From Bryobacteraceae bacterium (GTDB taxonomy: Bacteria > Acidobacteriota > Terriglobia > Bryobacterales > Bryobacteraceae): DNA of 64,000 bases. Location: NCBI GenBank assembly GCA_947458745.1, contig CANGYQ010000001.1:558001-622000 (forward strand), read 5' to 3'. How positions within the stretch are numbered: position 1 is the first letter of the stretch; each line of letters opens with the position of its first letter. The position numbers were made by a program, and so were the translations under genes. Below the pieces are notes generated by a model. It ran no database searches. It was not told the origin of the DNA and was given only the letters and a program-made list of their open reading frames with translations. Of this stretch, positions 7,452 to 15,742 are shown in pieces.

Positions 7452-9788
7452 ATGGCTCTACTGATGTCGTGCCATTCTGAATTGTTTAATCGGGTTTGCG
7501 GCCAGGCTGCCCGGGCTATGGTTGCGGTCGCCATTGGCGGGCTTGTGCCGGGTGCCGGGACTCTGTGGGCGCAGCCCACCGGGTCCATCTCGGCTACACC
7601 GGCGACGATGACGTTCACCTATCAGGTGGGCGCAGTTACCCTACCGACAGCCCAGAACCTGCAAGTCTCCGGGCAGCCCACCACGCAGGACTATACCGCA
7701 ACCGTCACCGGAGCGCCCTCCAATGGCGCTTGGCTGCTGCTGTCCAGCTACAACGGCAAGCTGCCGGCCAGCCTGAAGGTGCAAGTGAATCCGACCGGGC
7801 TTTCCACCGGTACCTATACCGCGACGATCACGCTGACCGGTTCCGGCTTGACCCCTCCGACGCGCAACGTGGTGGTGACATTGATCGTCAATACCGGCGC
7901 GCCAACCATCACGGCCAGCCCGGCCAATGTGATGTTCAACTACGTTACGGGTACGTCGTTCTCCGGACCGTCGCTGACCCGGAGTGTCGTCATCTCCAGT
8001 ACGGGCGGTGCCGTGTCCGCCACCCTCGCCATCACGGGCGCACCGTGGCTGAGGGCCAGCCCCACGGGAGCCGTCAATCTGGCCGGGCTGCTGAACACGA
8101 TCACATTGACGGTGGACCCGCGCGGGCTGCAGCCCAAGACGTATAGCGGGACGTTGAAGCTTTCAGCCCCCACCGCGTCCAACAAGACTCTCGATATCCC
8201 GGTGACCCTCACGGTCAGTGCCGCTCCGCCGTTGATCAGCGCCACTTGGCCGCCCGGCGTCGTGCAGGGCTCGACGAACAGCATCTTTTCGCTGACCGGG
8301 AGCCAGCTGTTTAGCACCACCACTTTTGCGGCCAGCGGTTTCGCACCGGCAGTGAAAGTGACGGTGACTGACTCAGCGTCCGGAACCAGGACCGGTACGA
8401 TAACCATCCCGGTGTATGCCTCGGCCACACCCAACCAGTTGCGAGTGAACCAGGGGACACCGCTGATTTCAGGAACCGTGGGTACCGGCTACGGGCAAGG
8501 ATTGGTGGCGGCGGGTGGGACCAGCCCCTACACCTGGAGTGTCACTTCCGGAACACTGCCGCCGGGCTTGGTGATGGTCGCGAACGCCATTGTTGGCGTG
8601 CCTAATTCGGCCGGCACCTACCGCTTCACGCTGGGGGTGACGGACAGCTCTACGCCACTTCCGCTGGCCGCCTATCTGCCGGTTGAACTGACCGTTGATC
8701 CCATCGGGGCCACCGCCCTGCGGATCACCGGACCGAGCCCGCCGGCGGGTATTGTCGGCACGGCGTATTCCAGCACCACCCTAACCGCGGCCGGTGGAAC
8801 GGGGCCCTACACCTGGTCCGCCGTTGGGTTGCCTCCGGGCCTGGTGCTAAGTGCCGGGGGTGTGCTCACCGGTACGCCCACAACAATAGGCACCACGGGG
8901 CCGATGAGTTCGAGCAATATCAGCGAGGGCGCGACGCTGGTGACCATTCCGGCGACGTTTCTGGTGAATGAAGGCCTGCTGCGGGTGGCGGGGACGACTC
9001 CGGCACCCGGTGGTGGCCTGTCGAATGATGCCGTGATTCAAGTGTTCGGCTCGGCTCCGCAGATCGCGTCGGTGGTGAACTCCGCCAGCTACCGGCAGGG
9101 CACGCTTGCGCCGGGTGAGATCATTACCATCTTTGGCAAGAATCTGGGCGGGCCGACGCCTGCGATTTTCGACTCCAATGCCCCCACCATCGCGACCTCG
9201 CTGCCGGCTAGCGGTCCAGCGACCACCGTGACGATCAACGGCACTCCGGCTCCCTTGATCTATGCCGATGCCAACCAGATCTCCTGCATCGTGCCCTACA
9301 GCATCACGGGAGTGGCGGCCCAGGTGGTGGCCACCTACAACTCAGTCAGCTCACAGCCCTTTACGGTGGCCTTCGGTCCCGTCGATCCGGGCATCTACAC
9401 CACTTCCTCCACTGGGCAGGGGCAGGGAGCGGTTCTTAACTTCAACACTGCTACCAACGACTACACCATCAATTCGGCCGCCAACGCCGCGGCTCGGGGT
9501 GGGGTGATTGTGCTCTATGTCACGGGCGCCGGTGCGATGACGTCCTCCGTGGACAACCAGCTGATTCCGGCCAGCCCGCCGGTGACCCCCGTATCAGCAC
9601 CAACGGTGACCATCGGCGGACAGGCGGGCACGGTGATTGGCGGTGCCGCGCCGGTTGGTTCGGTGCCAGGGTTACTGCAACTCAATGTCACCGTGCCGGC
9701 GTCGGCCCCCACTGGTATTGCGGTTCCGGTCGTGGTGACGATGGCGGGCGTCGAGAGCCAACCCGGGGTGACGGTAGCGATCAAGTAG
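7452..9788 (+). CDS. Large secreted Ig-repeat protein with Solibacter-type C-terminal domain (TIGR03437-like)
   Basis: A 778-residue exported protein. A signal peptide ends near WAQP (about residue 42). Two BACON-like beta modules follow (about 45-260), then two putative-Ig modules, each with a PYTWS...LPPGL core (about 355-390 and 455-480). The C-terminal 230 residues start with IASVVNSASYRQGTLAPGEI and contain the pattern of an N-x-A-S-Y opening, a G-x-N-L-G-G motif and a late VTGAG strand. This matches the domain (TIGR03437) expanded in Solibacter-type Acidobacteria. Function is unknown; a surface or adhesive role is inferred from architecture. A related tail ends the protein at the right edge of the window. 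Confidence 0.85.
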   Translation: MALLMSCHSELFNRVCGQAARAMVAVAIGGLVPGAGTLWAQPTGSISATPATMTFTYQVGAVTLPTAQNLQVSGQPTTQDYTATVTGAPSNGAWLLLSSYNGKLPASLKVQVNPTGLSTGTYTATITLTGSGLTPPTRNVVVTLIVNTGAPTITASPANVMFNYVTGTSFSGPSLTRSVVISSTGGAVSATLAITGAPWLRASPTGAVNLAGLLNTITLTVDPRGLQPKTYSGTLKLSAPTASNKTLDIPVTLTVSAAPPLISATWPPGVVQGSTNSIFSLTGSQLFSTTTFAASGFAPAVKVTVTDSASGTRTGTITIPVYASATPNQLRVNQGTPLISGTVGTGYGQGLVAAGGTSPYTWSVTSGTLPPGLVMVANAIVGVPNSAGTYRFTLGVTDSSTPLPLAAYLPVELTVDPIGATALRITGPSPPAGIVGTAYSSTTLTAAGGTGPYTWSAVGLPPGLVLSAGGVLTGTPTTIGTTGPMSSSNISEGATLVTIPATFLVNEGLLRVAGTTPAPGGGLSNDAVIQVFGSAPQIASVVNSASYRQGTLAPGEIITIFGKNLGGPTPAIFDSNAPTIATSLPASGPATTVTINGTPAPLIYADANQISCIVPYSITGVAAQVVATYNSVSSQPFTVAFGPVDPGIYTTSSTGQGQGAVLNFNTATNDYTINSAANAAARGGVIVLYVTGAGAMTSSVDNQLIPASPPVTPVSAPTVTIGGQAGTVIGGAAPVGSVPGLLQLNVTVPASAPTGIAVPVVVTMAGVESQPGVTVAIK

Positions 9789-9870
9789 GGCTCGCCGAAT
9801 CTTTGTTGAACTCGTTCTTGGAAAGCTGCCCGGGAGATCCTTGCAGCCCCGGGCCAGTGGTTTGCATCAT

Positions 9871-9876
9871 TACAAT
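9871..9876 (+). promoter_or_regulatory. -10-like hexamer TACAAT, possible leaderless start
   Basis: TACAAT lies 10 nt before the ATG at 9887, and no Shine-Dalgarno sequence fits between them. The transcript could begin only a few nucleotides before the start codon. Confidence 0.4.
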
Positions 9877-9886
9877 AGAAACATCC

Positions 9887-10510
9887 ATGCGTACCCTGGC
9901 CTTCCTCCTGATTTCTTCGCTTGCGGCACTCGCTCAATACAAGGCGGAAGCTGCTGGCGCACCGCCCGCGGAACTGAACCCGGCGATTGCCGCGACGCTC
10001 CACAAGACCGGCAGCAAGATCCTGAATCCGGACGGCAGCGTGATGTGCGAGGTGTGGCTGGTGGCGTCTAACCCGAAGGCTTCGGCCGGTCCGGAAGAGG
10101 CCTCGACGCTGGCCGTCGTGCAAGGATCGCTGGTGGGTGCCATTCGTTTCCCCACCAAGAACTCCGACCGGCGCGGGCAAACCATCAAGCCGGGTGTTTA
10201 CACTCTCCGTTACTCGATGTACCCCGTGAATGGTGATCACCAGGGTGCGGCTCCTCAGCGCGATTTTGCTCTGCTGACGCCCGCCGCTGATGACAGTGAC
10301 CCCGCGGCGACACCCACCTTTGACGTGCTGGTGGGTTGGAGCCGCAAGGCCTCCGGCACGCCTCATCCGGCGGTGCTGAGCATCTGGAAGCAGGAAGCCG
10401 CTGACTTCAAGCCAGGCTTTGCCGCCATGGGCGAGCACGACTGGGTGCTGCAGGCCAAAGTGGGCGATGTGATGTTGGCCATGATTCTGGTGGGCCGGGC
10501 CGAAGGCTAG
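9887..10510 (+). CDS. Small secreted protein of unknown function
   Basis: A 207-residue exported protein. The ATG at 9887 begins a clean signal peptide (MRTLAFLL...AALAQ), so the longer frame from 9803 is not used. The mature part is beta-rich, with an IKPGVYTLRY strand, an acidic DDSD turn and a C-terminal VGDVMLAMILVG strand. The pattern is reminiscent of small secreted Acidobacteria proteins of the DUF2911 kind, but I cannot assign a family with confidence. No catalytic or metal motif is evident. The 200 nt after it (10511-10710) hold nothing I can recognise. Confidence 0.7.
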   Translation: MRTLAFLLISSLAALAQYKAEAAGAPPAELNPAIAATLHKTGSKILNPDGSVMCEVWLVASNPKASAGPEEASTLAVVQGSLVGAIRFPTKNSDRRGQTIKPGVYTLRYSMYPVNGDHQGAAPQRDFALLTPAADDSDPAATPTFDVLVGWSRKASGTPHPAVLSIWKQEAADFKPGFAAMGEHDWVLQAKVGDVMLAMILVGRAEG

Positions 10511-10710
10511 AAGCTTGGCAGTGCCTCCGCAGGCCGCCGCGTTGGCGGGCAGCGCTAACGTACTGCTAGGTCGCGTTCCACATGATCGCCGGCAAAGGCG
10601 CGCGGCGCGAGTGACGCACGAGACTCTGCATCACTCCGCGCAATTCTGTCGAGGCTCGGAGACGGCTGCGGCTTGAGTCTGCGAGGTGTCTGCGTTCTGT
10701 TCGCGGCAGT

Positions 10711-11484
10711 TTAGCTTTCCAGCTTTTCAAGCGCCAGCCGGATTTCGGGGGCCATGGCGGTCATCAGGTCGAGATTCTGCTGCTCTGATAGGTCGGAGAC
10801 CACGTAAGCCAGATAGTCGCGGGTTTCCAGGGCTGCCATCTGGAAGCGGAGTGTTTTGGCCTGGTAGATTGAAGTCCCGGCCCCGGCCAGGGAGGGGATG
10901 ATCTTGTCCCGCACAAACGACTCGTCGACACCGCGGCTTGTAACAATCACTGACAACAGCTGGGAGTCAGTTGTTAACTGCAAATGGACAAACTTCCGGC
11001 CGCTGCGCAGGCACTCGTGCGCGGAATAGATCCGAAACTGTTCCGGGATGTGGCGTTGAACGGCGGCCAGCAGTTCACGAAACTGGGGCGGCAAATCCTG
11101 AACGGCTTCGGCCAGCGCAGGCATCCGGTTCGGCACCGGGTTGCCGCCGTAGACAGAGCAGTGCAGGTGATCATCCAAGCCGGGCCGCATCGTGTGCGAG
11201 ACGTTACTCAGCAGGGCGGCCGATTCCACCTCCTGCGGATTAACCGGCAAGGCGCGATGGCCGGAGCGGTACATCAAGCCTCCCGCTACGCCCACCACCA
11301 ACAGCGCCGCCACCGGCACCCAGGGTCGCGCCCAAAGGGCGGTGGCCTTGCGCTGACGCACCTGGTCCAGCTGTTGCCGGATCTTCACTGGCAGATGCGG
11401 GGGAGCCGCCGCTCCGCGCACGGCCTGCCGCAGCCGGTTGTTGGGGTCCTGGTCAGGCGGGAAATTGGGCGGTTGAGAACTCAT
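10711..11484 (-). CDS. Putative membrane anti-sigma factor
   Basis: A 257-residue single-pass membrane protein whose ATG overlaps the stop of the ECF sigma gene by 4 nt, the usual arrangement for an anti-sigma partner. The N-terminus (about 1-45) is a charged cytoplasmic segment, one membrane helix lies at about 53-68 (VPVAALLVVGVAGGLMY), and an extracytoplasmic domain of about 185 residues follows. That domain contains a DDHLHCSVYGG motif and an LRFQMAALETRDYLAYVVSDL segment. I do not see the zinc-binding HxxxCxxC motif of ZAS anti-sigma factors. The assignment rests on gene order and topology. The domain sensing the signal would be outside the membrane. Confidence 0.65.
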   Translation of the reverse strand: MSSQPPNFPPDQDPNNRLRQAVRGAAAPPHLPVKIRQQLDQVRQRKATALWARPWVPVAALLVVGVAGGLMYRSGHRALPVNPQEVESAALLSNVSHTMRPGLDDHLHCSVYGGNPVPNRMPALAEAVQDLPPQFRELLAAVQRHIPEQFRIYSAHECLRSGRKFVHLQLTTDSQLLSVIVTSRGVDESFVRDKIIPSLAGAGTSIYQAKTLRFQMAALETRDYLAYVVSDLSEQQNLDLMTAMAPEIRLALEKLES

Positions 11485-12095
11485 GATTGCTTGGCCTTTG
11501 CGGCCCGCCCGAGGCCATACGATTGCGCCACGTCTGCTAAATGCTCCCTTAGTAGCTTACGTCCACGGCTCAGCCGGGACATCACAGTGCCGATGGGAAC
11601 TCCCAGAATGTCGGCCGCCTCTTTGTAGGCAAACTCTTCGACGTCCACCAGCAGGACCGCTGCCCGGAAGTCACCGGGGATCTGATCGAGCGCGGCCAGG
11701 ATATCGGCGTCAGTCAACTGCTCCGGGATCACGGCCGGGGCGGTCAGACTCGACTCCAGAAACTCCTCGGTCTCTTTCAACAGCGGGAAACGGAACCACT
11801 TACGCCGGTGATGATGGACGCAATGAAACAGGATCTTGTAAAGCCAGGCCCGGCAATTGGTGCCGGTCTCGAAGCGGTGAAACGACTTCCAGGCCTGCAG
11901 GTAGACTTCCTGCACCACATCTTCGGCCCGTTGCGGATCGCCCAGAATGCGGACGGCCGACCGGTACAAATCGTTCAGGTGAGGCATCGCCTCGGTCTCA
12001 AAGTTAGCCGACGCCGTTTGGGCGATGCCGGAAGATTCCTGCGCGCCGCTGAGATCACCGGCCATCCAGCGCTCCATCGTGTGGGAGAGTGCCAT
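11481..12095 (-). CDS. RNA polymerase ECF sigma factor (sigma-70 family)
   Basis: A 204-residue ECF sigma factor. Region 2 is clear at about residues 38-105, with DLYRSAVRILGDPQRAEDVVQEVYLQ-type helices followed by FxTGTNCRAWLYKI. Region 4 is at about 140-190, with the helix-turn-helix AYKEAADILGVPIGTVMSRLSRGRK. An N-terminal extension of about 35 residues is longer than usual, so the real start may be the internal Met at residue 37. It is co-transcribed with the putative anti-sigma factor. Divergent from a cassette of small secreted proteins, which could be among its targets, though no matching promoter pair is obvious. Confidence 0.9.
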   Translation of the reverse strand: MALSHTMERWMAGDLSGAQESSGIAQTASANFETEAMPHLNDLYRSAVRILGDPQRAEDVVQEVYLQAWKSFHRFETGTNCRAWLYKILFHCVHHHRRKWFRFPLLKETEEFLESSLTAPAVIPEQLTDADILAALDQIPGDFRAAVLLVDVEEFAYKEAADILGVPIGTVMSRLSRGRKLLREHLADVAQSYGLGRAAKAKQS

Positions 12096-12148
12096 ACGCT
12101 GGAGACATCAGCGTCCATGGTTGATTTATTCCCGCCCCGGCAATTTGC

Positions 12149-12163
12149 CCGAATCGGGCATAA
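12149..12163 (+). promoter_or_regulatory. 15-bp element CCGAATCGGGCATAA, copy 2
   Basis: Identical to 6325-6339. Here it extends to a 13-bp palindrome (GCCCGA-A-TCGGGC, 12147-12159). It lies in the divergent region between the ECF sigma gene (start 12095, minus) and the GTG at 12191 (plus), so it could serve either. Confidence 0.35.
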
Positions 12164-12190
12164 GCGCATGGCCAAGCGGATTCAGCGGGT

Positions 12191-12514
12191 GTGCAACGGT
12201 TGACATGGGCACCAGCGCTGTTCGCCACGTCCCTAGTTTGTCACGCTCAACCGCTCAATTTTACTCGATTACCAATTCCCAGCACAGCCCCCAGCGCCCG
12301 TCTTGACCGCACCATCGCCGATGATGCGCCGAAGCGGCAGCTGGTTTGGGTTGACGGCCAGGGCACCTGGCAATCTGCGAAAGTTGCTGAACTCGAAAAC
12401 CGGTATTTTCTACTTCGCTCCAACCGGACTTACCATGTGGCGGCGACAGACACAAAATTCCAATTGACACGGTTGATGTTTCATGGCAGATTCAAACCAT
12501 GCCATGTGGTATAG
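12191..12514 (+). CDS. Small secreted protein, unknown
   Basis: A 107-residue product from a GTG start, with a short hydrophobic leader ending HAQP (about residue 20). No family is recognised and no motif stands out; the C-terminus is basic and ends with CHVV. The TAG stop is 2 nt before the ATG of the Cys-rich gene, the tight spacing of an operon. It has weak start signals and moderately biased codons, so it could be a chance frame. It is kept because the leader and spacing are consistent with its two neighbours. Confidence 0.45.
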   Translation: MQRLTWAPALFATSLVCHAQPLNFTRLPIPSTAPSARLDRTIADDAPKRQLVWVDGQGTWQSAKVAELENRYFLLRSNRTYHVAATDTKFQLTRLMFHGRFKPCHVV

Positions 12515-12516
12515 AT

Positions 12517-12828
12517 ATGCAACAGTTCCGACTGAGGCGTCGGCTAGGTCATACCGCACTCAGTATCCTGTCAGCGATTGTCATTGGCGTAGTCTGTGGC
12601 TCACTCCTGTTTGCTCAAGGTTGCCCGGCCTACTATGGTTGGGGCTACCTGAGCAGTTCTTCCTGTATGTCCCGAGATGGGTGTCAGGAGATGTACGGCG
12701 AATACTGCCGCATTGACAGTTGCCGTCAAGGAGATGGGCCACCATATTATTGGGACTATGCGAAATTCTGTATCCTAGGGCAGTACTGTTCGGTTTGTCG
12801 GTACACGGGATGCGCTCAGGGCTGTTGA
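12517..12828 (+). CDS. Cysteine-rich secreted microprotein (10 Cys in mature part)
   Basis: A 103-residue product from the ATG at 12517. A basic n-region (RLRRRLGH) and a hydrophobic core end in LLFAQ at about residue 34. The mature part of about 69 residues has 10 cysteines, an even number suited to five disulfides, along with many Tyr and Gly. The lipobox is poor (AQGC), so signal peptidase I cleavage is more likely than lipoprotein processing. I know no family for this pattern. It sits 2 nt after one small secreted ORF and 10 nt before another, forming a three-gene cassette divergent from the ECF sigma factor. Confidence 0.65.
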   Translation: MQQFRLRRRLGHTALSILSAIVIGVVCGSLLFAQGCPAYYGWGYLSSSSCMSRDGCQEMYGEYCRIDSCRQGDGPPYYWDYAKFCILGQYCSVCRYTGCAQGC

Positions 12829-12838
12829 GGCGACTCGC

Positions 12839-13627
12839 ATGAAAAGAATCCTAGTATTGTCTTCAGTTGCCGTGGCGTGTAGCCTGATCGTATCGGTTAC
12901 ACTTGTTCTCTCCAAAACTTCTCCGCGTCGCCCGTTCACCCTTCGCTTGGAGGAAGAGTATTTGGGTGGAAAAGCCGGCGGTGCTGCCGGACAGTCAATT
13001 CTTCTGGCGGTCCGGCAGGATGGTTCCACGGCAAAGGAGATACGCACCGGCCGGGATCATGCTCTCCCGCCTATCCACGAGATTATCGACGTCACGAAGC
13101 GCCTAAATATTGTCATCGACCATCACGCAAAAGTCTACGATATGGTGGCCCTCAGTCCGGGTAGCGTGGCCTACCGCTCCGCGCCTATGCGCAATTCGTG
13201 CGAAGAAAACTTCGGCATGCAATGCCAACCCGCAGACCCGATCCTGAACCAGCCTACCTTCCTAGTCCAAATAGCGCCCGCTGGATCCGGCTCCGTGCGC
13301 AGGATGTGGGTTTCGCCCGCCCTGGGCTGGGAAGCCTTAAGGGTCGAGTTCTACGCCGACGGCCAAATCGCCTCGCGAACGCTCGCCCAGGAGCTGATCC
13401 TGGGCGAGCCGAGTACCGCTCTGTTTGAATTGCCGCCCGGCTATCACTCCAGCGGGGGACCTGATCAGTTCTTGCGTCAATCCGCAGGATCGCGCGGAGA
13501 CATGGTTACGGAGCCGATGCTTGAATCCGTGCGAGCCCGGGAGCGATGGAAGCGTGAACATGCTCAGTCTGTAGCCGGCCTCTGGGCGCGCCTGCGAGAT
13601 GGCTTCTGGTCTGCCGTCCATCGCTAG
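12839..13627 (+). CDS. Secreted or membrane-anchored protein, unknown
   Basis: A 262-residue product with an N-terminal hydrophobic helix (residues 5-24) that is either a signal peptide or an anchor. The body has a GGKAGGAAGQSILLAVRQDGS segment (about 43-63), two Cys around residues 120-128 and a beta-rich second half (WVSPALGWEALRVEFY). The C-terminus is helical and basic. It has the look of a small Acidobacteria protein that reports on a modelled variable, but no named family is recognised. The ATG at 12839 follows the Cys-rich gene by 10 nt, so co-expression is likely. Confidence 0.7.
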   Translation: MKRILVLSSVAVACSLIVSVTLVLSKTSPRRPFTLRLEEEYLGGKAGGAAGQSILLAVRQDGSTAKEIRTGRDHALPPIHEIIDVTKRLNIVIDHHAKVYDMVALSPGSVAYRSAPMRNSCEENFGMQCQPADPILNQPTFLVQIAPAGSGSVRRMWVSPALGWEALRVEFYADGQIASRTLAQELILGEPSTALFELPPGYHSSGGPDQFLRQSAGSRGDMVTEPMLESVRARERWKREHAQSVAGLWARLRDGFWSAVHR

Positions 13628-13657
13628 TTCTCGCCCGCGACGCTACACTGGAAGCTG

Positions 13658-14795
13658 ATGACTCTCGAAGAACTCGAGCGCGAATACGCCCCGCTCCGCC
13701 AGCAAGCTGCGTCTGTGCGGAGCTATCTTTGACGCGCCTGGCAAGCGTGCGAAGTTTGCTGAACTCGAAAAAGTAATCAGCGATCCGGATTTCTGGAACA
13801 GCCCAGAGAAGAGCCAGAAGATCATGCAGGAGCGCAAGCGCCTGGAAGAAGGTCTGGCGGAGGACGCGTCGGTGGGTGCCTCCATCGAGGACGTCGACAC
13901 GCTGTTCGAACTCGCCCGCGAAGGCGAGGACGTGCTGGGTGACATCGCGCGGGAGATGAAGACGTTCCAGGCGCGCGTCGAGAAGCTGGAAACGCGGATG
14001 CTGCTGTCGGGCGAAAACGACGTCCGCAGCGCCATCATGACCATCCACCCCGGCGCTGGGGGCACGGAATCGCAAGATTGGGCCGAGATGCTGCTCCGCA
14101 TGTTCCTGCGCTGGGCGGAGCGCAGTGGCTTCTCCACCGAAGTGACGGATCGCCTGGAGGGCGACGGCGCGGGCATCAAGTCGGTGACGTTTGAAGTGAA
14201 CGGCGAATATGCCTACGGCCTGCTGCAAAGTGAAGTGGGCGTCCATCGCCTGGTGCGGATTTCGCCCTTTGATTCCGCCGCCCGGCGGCAGACGTCTTTC
14301 GCCTCCGTCTTTGTCTACCCGCAGGTGGATGATGATGTGCCGATTGAGATCAAGCCGGATGATATCCGCACCGACGTATTCCGGGCCTCCGGTGCCGGGG
14401 GCCAGCACGTCAACCGCACCGAATCCGCAGTCCGCATGACCCACTTGGCCACCGGCATCGTGGTGCAGTGCCAGAACGAACGCAGCCAGCACAAGAATCG
14501 GGCAAGCGCGATGAAGCAGCTGAAGGCGAAGCTGTACGAGTTTGAGCTGGACAAGAAGCGGATTGAGCAGCGGAAGCTGGAAGATACCAAGCTGGAAATC
14601 AACTTCGGCAGCCAGATCCGCAGCTACGTCCTGCAGCCCTACCGCATGATCAAGGACCATCGCACCAAGCTGGCCGTGGGCGACGTGGACCGCGTGCTGG
14701 ATGGCGACATGGAAGCGCTGATGCATGCCTTCCTGGTCTACAAGAAGACCGGCAAGACCGCCGGTGGAGATGGCAAGGATGATCTCGACGACTAG
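13658..14795 (+). CDS. prfB: Peptide chain release factor 2, with programmed +1 frameshift
   Basis: RF2 ends translation at UGA and UAA. The gene is in two frames: codons 1-24 at 13658-13729, an in-frame UGA at 13730-13732, and the main frame from 13731 after skipping T13730, giving 378 residues (E. coli RF2 has 365). The main frame carries SPF (RISPFDS), the tripeptide that reads stop codons, and GGQ (SGAGGQHVNR), which triggers peptide release. The short N-terminal piece plus the slippery site mean the true start is 13658, not the internal ATG at 13824. Expression is expected to be autoregulated by RF2 level. It stands in front of sua5, separated by 38 nt. Confidence 0.93.
13718..13733 (+). 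promoter_or_regulatory. prfB recoding site (CTT TGA C slippery stop)
   Basis: CTTTGAC with an upstream CGGAG (13718-13722), an SD-like stimulator 4 nt before the CTT codon. The preceding residues are ...SYL, and the frame resumes with GAC (Asp), as in the classical RF2 autoregulatory frameshift. Confidence 0.92.
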
Positions 14796-14833
14796 CGGCC
14801 ACCTGGACGCGGCGGCTGGTTGCGGTCCGCGCC

Positions 14834-15742
14834 ATGGTTGACGCCCGCCAGATCGCCGAAGCCGCTCGCATCATCAGCGCGGGCGGGCTGGTCTCCTTTC
14901 CCACGGAGACGGTTTATGGCTTGGGTGCGAATGCGCTGGATGAGGCGGCGGTCAGCCGTGTTTTCGCCGCGAAGGGCCGCCCGGCCTCAAGTCCCTTGAT
15001 CGTGCATGTGGCCGACATCGAGATGGCCCGCTCCTTGACACGCCAATGGCCCGCGCTCGCGCAGCAGTGGGCGGAGCGATACTGGCCCGGGCCGCTAACG
15101 ATGGTGCTCCCCAAAGCCGCCCATGTGCCAGACCGAGTGACGGCAGGCCTGGATACGGTGGGCATTCGTATCCCGAACCATCCAGTGGCCTTGGCCCTGA
15201 TCCGTGCCGCGGGCGTCCCGATTGCCGGGCCCAGCGCCAACCCGTTCATGCAACTGTCGCCAACCCAGGCCGAGCATGTCCGCGCGGAGCTGGCCGATTA
15301 CTTTCTCGATGGCGGACCCGCCGAGGTCGGTATTGAATCGACGGTGGTCTCGCTGGCCGGGCCTGTGCCGGTGCTGCTGCGGCCAGGCGTTCTCCAATTG
15401 GAGGGCGTGGCGCTGGGCGAAGCTCCGGCGGAAGGCGCTGCCCATGCCGCACCCGGCCAACATGCGCGACACTACAGTCCGGCTACGCCATTGATCCTGG
15501 GTCCGCCGCCTATGCAGGGCAATGGTTACCGGTGGGTTCTCCCTGGTGATCCGCTCCAATGCGCGGCGGAGCTCTACGCCACGCTTCATCGCCTGGATCG
15601 AATGAACTACGATTGGATCGCAGTGTACCTTCCACCGGACACGCCCGCTTGGGCAGGCGTTCGGGACCGGTTAGTCCGGGCGGCGACGCCGGACGGCAGC
15701 CGAGCGGAAAAGCATCACGCCCCAGGAGAAGCCCCAGCATGA
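14834..15742 (+). CDS. sua5: L-threonylcarbamoyladenylate synthase (Sua5 type)
   Basis: Makes threonylcarbamoyl-AMP from threonine, bicarbonate and ATP, the first step of t6A37 tRNA modification. The YrdC/TsaC domain covers about residues 5-190, with the conserved FPTETVYGLGANA start, a KGRP motif and a GPSAN segment. The C-terminal Sua5 domain (about 215-300) is present but short. The linker PGQHARHYSP (about 212-221) matches the PGxxxxHYxP loop of full-length Sua5 proteins. Length of 302 is slightly below the usual 330-350. The stop overlaps the next start (ATGA), so the following gene is translationally coupled. Confidence 0.9.
   Translation: MVDARQIAEAARIISAGGLVSFPTETVYGLGANALDEAAVSRVFAAKGRPASSPLIVHVADIEMARSLTRQWPALAQQWAERYWPGPLTMVLPKAAHVPDRVTAGLDTVGIRIPNHPVALALIRAAGVPIAGPSANPFMQLSPTQAEHVRAELADYFLDGGPAEVGIESTVVSLAGPVPVLLRPGVLQLEGVALGEAPAEGAAHAAPGQHARHYSPATPLILGPPPMQGNGYRWVLPGDPLQCAAELYATLHRLDRMNYDWIAVYLPPDTPAWAGVRDRLVRAATPDGSRAEKHHAPGEAPA

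Noticed and set aside
9515-10438. Long minus-strand frame (307 codons) opposite the end of the TIGR03437 gene and the following secreted-protein gene
   Set aside because: It is antisense to two genes with signal peptides and recognisable domains, spans both, and its translation shows no domain.
13506-14726. 406-codon minus-strand frame opposite prfB
   Set aside because: prfB GGQ and SPF motifs and the frameshift site prove the plus strand; the minus frame crosses from prfB into the neighbouring gene.
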